From Synergistaceae bacterium (GTDB taxonomy: Bacteria > Synergistota > Synergistia > Synergistales > Aminobacteriaceae), in assembly GCA_017458545.1 (NCBI GenBank), contig JAFTBA010000045.1:1-5148 (forward strand): 5,148 nucleotides of DNA, in the 5' to 3' direction. Both the position numbers and the translations under genes were made by a program. Below, in pieces: positions 1 through 5,148 of this stretch. The notes below the pieces were generated by a model. The model searched no databases. It was given only the letters and a program-made list of their open reading frames with translations, and was not told the origin of the DNA. Each line of letters begins with the position of its first letter. Within the stretch, counting starts at the first letter, position 1.

Positions 1-2535
1 AACATCGGCTATATCTGCGGCTTTAAGGTTATAGGCTCTGAGTTTCGCCCGTAATGATGACATCTTCATGTCGGTCTTAGCGTCAAGAATAGCACTGCCT
101 ACCGTGAGAAAAACCCCTGCCTTTACTCCGTCAGCCTGAATATTCGCGGTTAATGCTGCAGTGTTGAGAGGCCCTTTGACCGCAGCAGAGCCTTTAACCC
201 TTCCCGAAACAGGCATAGATTTGTCCTGAAGTTTCAATGCGTTCATGAGTGTTTCAAGGTTAATACCTGACGTTGAAGCCGTGAAATCAAGCACAGGATT
301 TGAAGTGTTCTTGATATTCGCCGAGCCTTTGAACGCCAGGTTACCGCCCGGGAGTTCTGCGCGTGCATCGGGAATACTCACTGTGCTGTTCCTGAAACTG
401 ACGGGCAAATCTATATTCCCGAAGCTCATGCCCGAATAACCTGCGTTCCTCGCAGTAATCTGAGCGTCAGCAGTTATCGTTGAAATATCCGTGAATTTCC
501 CCGAAGCATCAGCAGTAACAGAATACTTCCCTGAAACACCGCTCATTCCAGGAATAAATTTCATCTCCAAATTCTGAACGTCTGCGTCTGCCCTGAAGGT
601 TGAGTCGTTTATGTTGACAGTGGCATTGAGATTAGCAGAACCGTTAGGAAGCTGTGCGCTTGCGTCCTGAACAACGAGTATATTGTTACGGAATGAAACG
701 GGGATTTGAGCGTTGCCGATTTTAATGCCCGTATAACCTGCGTTCTTAGCAGTCAGTACACCCTCAGCCCTGATCGTGTTGATGAAATTGAAATTTCCCG
801 AAGCGTCAGCCTTTAACGAGTACAGACCCGAAAGCTGTTTGAGCTGGGGAATGTTCCTGAGTTCAAGGTTATCGGCATCAGCTTCAGCCCTGAAATTCCC
901 TGAACCTATATCTGCGTTGGCTCTGGCTCTCAATGCTCCCTTGCCTAAGTTTGCGCGGAACTCTTTAAGCTCAGCCCTGTTGGTGTCAACGTCATAAATC
1001 ATGTCGGCGTTTATACCGGTGAGTGTTACGCCGTAAGCACTGAGTTTGTCGGAAGTTAATTTGCCTGTTACGTTGAGCGTGTCTGAAACACGTGCAGTAG
1101 CCGTAACTTTGCCGAAAGTTTTTCCGATTGACTTGGCGATTTCCGGGAACGTGTTGACCAGCGTAGGAACATCGAGTCCGACAATAGACATCACGACTCC
1201 TTTAGGTCTTATGCTGCCCTGAGCGTCCTGTTCGGCTTCACCGCGCGCGAAAATTTTACCGCCGAATGCGCGTCCTCCCATTGCGATTTTGGGGGGATTA
1301 TTAGGTTTGAGGTTGACATTAGCGGTGATGTTCTCTGCTGCTTTAACGCCCATTGCCGAAACTGATGGGATTTCGGCTGCAACTAATGCCCTAGTATGCT
1401 GCAATAACATTTGCATAACGTTGTCAGTAACTTCAGTGTCAACGTCAAATTTCACATGGCCTCCCTCGCCTTTGAGTTTCATATCGGGAGCGGCTATTGT
1501 TCCTATTTCAGTGAGTGATATATTTTTGCCTTCGCCTTTAGCAGTGAATCTCATTCTGTCAATGTCGCCTGATATGCTGAGATTGAATGAGGCTGCTTTT
1601 GTTGTGAACGAAACATCATTAAGAGTGAAAATGTTTACGCCGTTCCAAGTGAAGGGCAGCCTGAAACTCAAAGGAATATCCATGACGTTAGCACGGGGCA
1701 TTGAGACTATGCCGGAAGCTGTGATGTTACCGTTCCTGTCCTCAGCAAAAATTTTGCCGTCAATCCTTCCGTTAATCTTCCCTGCACTGTCAGCGTCAAG
1801 CGGTGCGAATGCTGCGAACTCTTCAAGCGATAACGCAGTCATGAATAATTTTACGTTTAACGGCTGAATCCTTCCTAAAAATTTGCCTGTACCTTTACGG
1901 CCTATGATGATGTTTGATGAAATTACTTCGAGGGGTGAAAGATTAAGATTAGCATCGGCCTTTAAGGGTAATGATTTATCGCGTGAGACTAAATTTGCGT
2001 CGAACAAAAATTTACCTGCTTCGTTCAGAGTGAGAGCGTCAAGTTCGAGATTGGCATAAGGAGTTCCGAAATGCACATCAGTGATTGAGATGTTCGAGGG
2101 ATTAAGCCGCAAGTCAAAATCTGATGAAGGTGATTCGGTTTGTTCTTCCGATGAGGAAAAGTGAGCCGCTATTTTCATGACTTTATCGAGGTCGGAACTT
2201 ACGCCGTTAATGTTGAGGGACTTAATGAACGGTAAGCCGTTCATTCCCGACAGTATTAAATCCCAATCGGGGCTGGCATCAAAATGATTCAGTACGAATA
2301 AATCTTCATCACCTGAAACAAGTTTTAACCCGTTAATTGAGTAACCGTTTCTTACTGAGCCGTTAACGCTCTGAATTTCCAGCCGCATAGGGTGAAGAAA
2401 GAAACTGCCTGCTCTTTCGGCAAGAGGGCGGACAAGCCATGAGCCTGTATCAAACCAAAACAGTGCAGCACTTGCGGCAATGAGAATAACAGAGAGATAT
2501 ATAAAATATTTTATTAGTGAGCCTATAAAACGCAC
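1..2535 (-). CDS. tamB: TamB/AsmA-like inner-membrane-anchored envelope protein (C-terminus outside window)
   Basis: The frame is open from a GTG at 2535-2533 to the left edge: 845 codons with no stop. An in-frame TGA at 2547-2545 limits the N-terminus, and GTG is the only usual start between that stop and the membrane segment; the first ATG is residue 50. Residues about 4-28 are a single hydrophobic helix (motif YFIYLSVILIAASAALFWF), expected to anchor the protein in the inner membrane with the rest in the periplasm. Next comes a TamB-like N-terminal pattern (NGSVRNGYSINGLKLVSGDE, about residues 57-76), then hundreds of residues alternating hydrophobic and polar with many G, N, S, T, A and D, as expected for the long beta-taco or groove of TamB/AsmA proteins. 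Members help outer-membrane protein assembly or move phospholipid between membranes; which applies here is not shown. The C-terminal DUF490 domain, which would settle the family, lies outside. Other AsmA-like proteins remain possible. No cysteine was read in the visible part. Confidence 0.8.
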   Translation of the reverse strand, partial: MRFIGSLIKYFIYLSVILIAASAALFWFDTGSWLVRPLAERAGSFFLHPMRLEIQSVNGSVRNGYSINGLKLVSGDEDLFVLNHFDASPDWDLILSGMNGLPFIKSLNINGVSSDLDKVMKIAAHFSSSEEQTESPSSDFDLRLNPSNISITDVHFGTPYANLELDALTLNEAGKFLFDANLVSRDKSLPLKADANLNLSPLEVISSNIIIGRKGTGKFLGRIQPLNVKLFMTALSLEEFAAFAPLDADSAGKINGRIDGKIFAEDRNGNITASGIVSMPRANVMDIPLSFRLPFTWNGVNIFTLNDVSFTTKAASFNLSISGDIDRMRFTAKGEGKNISLTEIGTIAAPDMKLKGEGGHVKFDVDTEVTDNVMQMLLQHTRALVAAEIPSVSAMGVKAAENITANVNLKPNNPPKIAMGGRAFGGKIFARGEAEQDAQGSIRPKGVVMSIVGLDVPTLVNTFPEIAKSIGKTFGKVTATARVSDTLNVTGKLTSDKLSAYGVTLTGINADMIYDVDTNRAELKEFRANLGKGALRARANADIGSGNFRAEADADNLELRNIPQLKQLSGLYSLKADASGNFNFINTIRAEGVLTAKNAGYTGIKIGNAQIPVSFRNNILVVQDASAQLPNGSANLNATVNINDSTFRADADVQNLEMKFIPGMSGVSGKYSVTADASGKFTDISTITADAQITARNAGYSGMSFGNIDLPVSFRNSTVSIPDARAELPGGNLAFKGSANIKNTSNPVLDFTASTSGINLETLMNALKLQDKSMPVSGRVKGSAAVKGPLNTAALTANIQADGVKAGVFLTVGSAILDAKTDMKMSSLRAKLRAYNLKAADIADV
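67..957 (-). repeat. Internal 99-residue tandem repeat in the TamB-like protein
   Basis: The translated protein repeats with a period of exactly 99 residues (297 bp). Unit 1 is about residues 527-625 (bases 661-957), unit 2 about 626-724 (364-660), and unit 3 from 725 (down to about 67) is more diverged. Landmarks: NAGYTG recurs as NAGYSG 99 residues later; IPVSFRNN (P at 612) recurs as LPVSFRNS (P at 711); NFRAEADADNLEL recurs as TFRADADVQNLEM (F at 548 and 647); AQLPNGS (A at 627) recurs as AELPGGN (A at 726). Unit 3 keeps its start, then loses register by about 5 residues. A looser copy of the IPxSFR element is at residue 288. The period suggests duplication of a block of beta-strands that lengthened the periplasmic groove. 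Confidence 0.8.
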
Positions 2536-2544
2536 GGTAAAAAT

Positions 2545-2553
2545 TCACTTCCC
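2545..2553 (-). promoter_or_regulatory. Probable ribosome binding site of the TamB-like gene
   Basis: On the minus strand GGGAAGTGA lies upstream of the GTG start. Its last eight bases match GGAGGTGA at seven of eight positions. The gap from GGAAG to GTG is 12 nt, a little long. The TGA inside this site is the in-frame stop that prevents a longer N-terminus, so the site supports GTG at 2535 as the start. Confidence 0.45.
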
Positions 2554-2590
2554 ATTAATCTTGTAACGTAATCATAAAAATTTCACGCTA

Positions 2591-2596
2591 ATTATA
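2591..2596 (-). promoter_or_regulatory. Candidate -10 element for the TamB-like gene
   Basis: The minus strand reads TATAAT here, a perfect sigma-70 -10 hexamer about 55 nt upstream of the GTG start. No convincing -35 hexamer is found 16-18 bp further upstream (the position reads A-rich). In such AT-rich DNA a chance match is plausible, so this is only a candidate. Confidence 0.3.
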
Positions 2597-2647
2597 TCTA
2601 AAAATCGGGAATAATTTTTTTATTCAATCATAAAACCATTAGAAAAA

Positions 2648-2686
2648 TATAATATAATCTACGCATGACGAATGAAATAATATAAT
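2648..2686 (+). promoter_or_regulatory. Candidate topA promoter region with three TATAAT hexamers
   Basis: Perfect TATAAT hexamers occur at 2648-2653, 2653-2658 (overlapping by one base) and 2681-2686 on the coding strand, 43-81 bp upstream of the topA ATG. The best -35 partner is TTCAAT at 2623-2628, with a 19-bp gap to the first hexamer; the other two have no good partner. TopA promoters are often sensitive to supercoiling in other bacteria, but nothing here shows that directly. Which hexamer is used cannot be decided by reading. Confidence 0.35.
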
Positions 2687-2728
2687 TTGAAGAATGTCAT
2701 CCGGTAAAATTCACGGAAAAAAAATTTT

Positions 2729-4981
2729 ATGGGGGTAATTGCTATTTCACCTGTCAGGAAAAAAGCCTCTGAAAATACTGAGGCCGTAAAAAAATCTAAA
2801 GCACCGTCAAAAACTAAAACCGTTACAACAACAAAAACGTCAACAGTAAAAAAATCAGCGGTTAAAAAATCATCGTCAGCAAAATCAACAAAAACTGCAA
2901 AAAAATCTGCCTCCTCAAAATCAACAGCTGTTTCAGCCGAAAAAGGCAGAACATTAATCATCGTTGAGTCACCGTCTAAAGCCGCTACGCTTTCGGGAAT
3001 GCTCGGTAAAGGTTATATAGTACGTTCGAGCAAAGGACACATGAAAGATTTACCGAAGAGCAGACTTGCCATTGACATTGAGAATGACTTTAAGCCCGAA
3101 TACATACTCGTTAAGGGCAAAGCAGCACTCAAGAACGAACTCCTGAAACTCGCTGAAAACTCAAAAACTGTCCTCTTAGCTTCAGACCCTGACCGTGAGG
3201 GCGAAGCTATAGCATGGCATTTGGCTGATATTCTCGGAGTTAATTTAGCAGAAAAATGCAGGGTGAGATTCTATGAGATTACCGAGAACGCCGTTAAAGC
3301 TGCCGTTAAGAATCCCGATTACATTGACATCAATAAGGTTGACGCTCAGCAGGCAAGACGTATTTTAGACCGCCTTGTAGGTTACACATTGAGTCCGCTG
3401 CTCTGGAAAAAAATACGTTACGGACTCTCTGCAGGACGTGTTCAATCCGTTGCACTCAATATTATCTGTGAACGCGAGCGTGAAATACAGGCATTTGTTC
3501 CGGATCCGTATTACGTCATAACCGCTAAGGCCGAAAATAACGGAAAGCATTACGAGCTTAAAGCCTACAAGTCAGACGGCAAATCCCTCATGAAGGGAAC
3601 ACTTCCCCTCTTAATCAACACTGAGGAAAAAGCCAATGAGATTATCGCCGAAATCAAAGCCAATGACATAATCGTACGCGAGTTCAAATCAAAGAACAGT
3701 TCTCATTCAGCACCTGCACCTTTCAGAACCAGTACGCTTCAGCAGGAGGCATCGCGCAAACTCAGCTTTGTTCCTGCACATACAATGCGAATAGCTCAGG
3801 CACTTTATGAGGGTCTGAACATTCCCGGACGCGGACACATAGGACTCATCACTTACATGAGGACAGACAGCCTGAGAATTTCTGACGAGGCAATAACTAT
3901 GTGCCGTTCGTACATCAGCGGCAATTACAGCAGGGACTATTTACCCGAAAAACCTAACATCTACGGAGCATCGAGCAAAGCTAAAATTCAGGACGCTCAC
4001 GAGGCAATCCGCCCTACTGACATAACATTAACGCCCGAATCTCTCGAAGGTGCATTGACTTCCGAACAGCTGAAACTCTACTCATTAATCTGGAGGCGTT
4101 TCACTGCCAGTCAGATGACTCCTGCCGTAACAGCTAAGTCAACACTGAAAGCTGACGCAGGACGGGTGAGTTTGAGACAGGAAGGTGAGACGTTAATTTT
4201 TGACGGATGGAGTATTCTGTGGCCTCTTGACCTCAAGGGAACTGAGCTTGAAAAAATTAACGAGGGTGAAACGCTCGCATTATCTGACGTTGAGAGCGAG
4301 AAGAAATACACTAAGCCCCCTGCACGTTACTCAGAGGCAGGATTGATTAAGACGCTTGAGGAAAACGGCGTTGGCCGTCCGTCAACATATGCGACTATTG
4401 CAGGAACGTTAGAGCTCAGGGGATATATTGAGAAGAACGAGGAGAAGAGATTTTACCCGACAGCTTTGGGAATGACTGTCGATGAATTTTTAGCGCATTA
4501 CTTTAACCGCAAGGACCTTTCATCGATTGTTGACGCAGGATTCACTGCACAGATGGAGAAGGAACTCGATGAAGTTGAAGAGGCTTCGCGTAAATGGCTC
4601 GATGTAGTCGGCGAGTTCTGGGGGGAATTTTCAGCGACTCTGTCTGAGGCTGAGGACGCTCCTAAAGTTCCGTTGCCTGCGCCTGAACCTATAGGTGAGG
4701 CCTGCCCCGACTGCGGCCATGACTTAGTGAAGAAGCGCGGAAGGTTCGGTGAATTTATTGCGTGTTCAAACTATCCTGAGTGCAAATATACCCGTCCTAT
4801 TCTCAGCAAAATAGGCGTTACTTGTCCTAAATGCGGGGAGGGTGACATAGTTAAACGCAAGAGCAAAAAGGGAAGGACATTTTACGGGTGTTCGCGTTAC
4901 CCTGAATGCGGTGAGGATTTATTCGTCAGAGGGTCAACTGTGTTTTGCGCCAAATGCAAGTACAAAGATGAGAGGGATTAG
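2729..4981 (+). CDS. topA: DNA topoisomerase I (type IA) with lysine-rich N-terminal tail
   Basis: This complete 750-residue enzyme relaxes negatively supercoiled DNA by cutting one strand through a phosphotyrosine and passing the other. Residues 1-72 form a Lys/Ser/Thr/Ala tail (18 lysines, three acidic residues). The TOPRIM domain starts at about 74: VESPSK with E80 and K84, H104, and DPDREGE with metal ligands D153, D155 and E157. The catalytic motif GLITYMRTDS gives nucleophile Y376 and R378. Other family motifs are GRVQSVAL (236-243), HEAIRPT (424-430) and GVGRPSTYA (547-555). The C-terminus has two C4 zinc ribbons (C659, C662, C679, C685; C699, C702, C721, C727), then a lone CxxC (C740, C743). 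All core residues are present, so it should be active. ATG at 2729 is the only usual start: a TAA closes the frame at 2705-2707 and the next ATG is residue 91, inside TOPRIM. No strong ribosome site precedes it, only GGA in A-rich sequence. Stop TAG lies at 4979-4981. The gene diverges from the TamB-like gene and converges on rsfS. Confidence 0.97.
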   Translation: MGVIAISPVRKKASENTEAVKKSKAPSKTKTVTTTKTSTVKKSAVKKSSSAKSTKTAKKSASSKSTAVSAEKGRTLIIVESPSKAATLSGMLGKGYIVRSSKGHMKDLPKSRLAIDIENDFKPEYILVKGKAALKNELLKLAENSKTVLLASDPDREGEAIAWHLADILGVNLAEKCRVRFYEITENAVKAAVKNPDYIDINKVDAQQARRILDRLVGYTLSPLLWKKIRYGLSAGRVQSVALNIICEREREIQAFVPDPYYVITAKAENNGKHYELKAYKSDGKSLMKGTLPLLINTEEKANEIIAEIKANDIIVREFKSKNSSHSAPAPFRTSTLQQEASRKLSFVPAHTMRIAQALYEGLNIPGRGHIGLITYMRTDSLRISDEAITMCRSYISGNYSRDYLPEKPNIYGASSKAKIQDAHEAIRPTDITLTPESLEGALTSEQLKLYSLIWRRFTASQMTPAVTAKSTLKADAGRVSLRQEGETLIFDGWSILWPLDLKGTELEKINEGETLALSDVESEKKYTKPPARYSEAGLIKTLEENGVGRPSTYATIAGTLELRGYIEKNEEKRFYPTALGMTVDEFLAHYFNRKDLSSIVDAGFTAQMEKELDEVEEASRKWLDVVGEFWGEFSATLSEAEDAPKVPLPAPEPIGEACPDCGHDLVKKRGRFGEFIACSNYPECKYTRPILSKIGVTCPKCGEGDIVKRKSKKGRTFYGCSRYPECGEDLFVRGSTVFCAKCKYKDERD

Positions 4982-5055
4982 GGAACAGGGGTTAGGGATT
5001 AGGGATTAGGGGTTAGCTATTCCCCTATGCCCTATACCCTCTCCCCTATGCCCTA
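4979..5055. repeat. Stop-to-stop palindromic array of G-run heptamers; possible bidirectional terminator
   Basis: On the plus strand G-runs begin every 7 bp at 4981, 4988, 4995, 5002 and 5009 (a sixth, at 4974, lies within topA), with consensus unit GGG(A/G)TTA. After a 9-base centre (5013-5021), C-runs end every 7 bp at 5025, 5032, 5039, 5046 and 5053. The halves fold about base 5017 without any gap: TAGGGG 5007-5012 pairs with 5022-5027, TAGGG 5000-5004 with 5030-5034, GGG 4995-4997 with 5037-5039, GGGG 4988-4991 with 5043-5046, and TAGGG 4979-4983 with 5051-5055. By hand count about 26 of 38 positions pair. Its outermost triplets are the stop codons of topA and rsfS. Transcripts from either side would form a long GC-rich hairpin, so transcription termination or 3'-end protection is a reasonable guess. 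No U-tract follows the stem, so it is not a standard intrinsic terminator. Confidence 0.85.
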
Positions 5056-5148
5056 CTCACTTTCCCAAAGTCGTTCGAGCCTGTAGAAATCTCTTCCCTT
5101 GTGGCTGAAAACGTGAACAACCACATCACCGCCGTCAAGCAGTTTCCA
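5053..5148 (-). CDS. rsfS: Ribosomal silencing factor RsfS, C-terminal end (5' part outside window)
   Basis: The last 31 codons and a TAG stop (5055-5053) are visible. The end carries LLDGGDVVVHVFS, then DFYRLERLWESE, which matches the end of the RsfS/YbeB/DUF143 family; E. coli RsfS, as I recall it, ends with DLGDVIVHV followed by LYELEKLW. RsfS binds ribosomal protein uL14 on the large subunit and blocks joining to the small subunit, lowering translation in stationary phase or starvation. Family proteins are roughly 105-130 residues, so about three quarters of the gene should lie to the right. It converges on topA with 71 bp between the two stop codons, all of it palindromic repeat. Conservation of the C-terminal motif makes the call firm despite the short length. 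Confidence 0.88.
   Translation of the reverse strand, partial: WKLLDGGDVVVHVFSHKGRDFYRLERLWESE

Larger units (their letters stand above)
2536..2728. other. AT-rich divergent intergenic spacer between the TamB-like gene and topA
   Basis: This 193-bp spacer separates two outward-facing genes and must carry the promoters of both unless remote ones are used. It is much richer in A and T than the genes on either side. It holds TATAAT hexamers facing each way, a small inverted repeat GAATAA/TTATTC around a T5 loop (2609-2625) and a five-bp inverted repeat ATGAC/GTCAT (2665-2700). No riboswitch, tRNA or convincing small gene was seen in it. Confidence 0.7.

Noticed and set aside
245..439. Plus-strand open frame of 64 codons, and a similar one at 776-997
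   Set aside because: Both are antisense to the repeat units of the TamB-like gene and resemble each other only because the underlying repeat is duplicated.
1289..1867. 192-codon open frame on the plus strand
   Set aside because: It is antisense to the TamB-like gene in a region where the minus frame is continuous and family-like. Its translation has no recognisable motif and no ribosome site was seen.
2523..2555. Ten-codon minus-strand leader frame (MGSEFLPCVL) overlapping the GTG start of the TamB-like gene
   Set aside because: It starts inside the likely ribosome site, shows no attenuator-like codon run or alternative hairpins, and is short enough to arise by chance.
2609..2625. Inverted repeat GAATAA-T5-TTATTC
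   Set aside because: It consists almost only of A and T with a six-bp stem, in a very AT-rich spacer, and lies upstream of both genes rather than after one, so neither terminator nor operator can be argued.
2659..2961. 100-codon minus-strand open frame overlapping the topA start
   Set aside because: Its Phe/Val/Asp-rich translation is the mirror of the Lys/Ser/Thr-coding topA tail, and it runs through the divergent spacer. It is best read as a composition artefact.
3365..3550. Minus-strand open frame of 61 codons inside topA
   Set aside because: It is a shadow of strongly conserved topA coding sequence with no independent support; the same applies to 4111-4311 on the minus strand.
4974..5053. 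True telomere or chromosome end, or a CRISPR array
   Set aside because: The repeat resembles telomere units, but coding sequence continues on both sides and the arms are inverted. Units of 7 bp with no spacers cannot be CRISPR.

Overview
The window holds three protein genes and two informative intergenic regions. It suggests a diderm (Gram-negative-type) bacterium. A large TamB/AsmA-like envelope protein (minus strand, C-terminus beyond the left edge) diverges from topA, the gene for DNA topoisomerase I. Beyond topA, the last 31 codons of the ribosomal silencing factor gene rsfS run in from the right on the minus strand. Base composition looks moderate in the genes (by eye a little under 50% GC) and strongly AT-rich in the divergent spacer. 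The TamB-type protein implies an outer membrane. Synergistota or a similar diderm lineage would fit, but that is only an impression and nothing here proves the taxon.

Layout: 1-2535 (minus) is one uninterrupted frame of 845 codons. It has an N-terminal membrane anchor followed by beta-rich, low-complexity sequence with an internal 99-residue tandem repeat. 2536-2728 is an AT-rich divergent spacer with TATAAT-like hexamers in both directions. 2729-4981 (plus) is a complete type IA topoisomerase of 750 residues with an unusual lysine-rich N-terminal tail and C-terminal zinc ribbons. 4979-5055 is a 77-bp imperfect palindrome built from heptamer units headed by G-runs, lying between two convergent genes. 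5053-5148 (minus) is the C-terminal end of RsfS.

The three genes do not form an operon or a shared pathway: they are divergent, then convergent. TopA relaxes negative supercoils, RsfS blocks ribosomal subunit joining in starved cells, and the TamB-like protein is an envelope factor for outer-membrane assembly or lipid transport. The most unusual object is the stop-to-stop palindrome. Both TAG stop codons form its outermost base pairs, its G-runs recur every 7 bp on each strand, and each strand can in principle form a G-quadruplex. No CRISPR array, tRNA, rRNA, transposase or defence system was seen.
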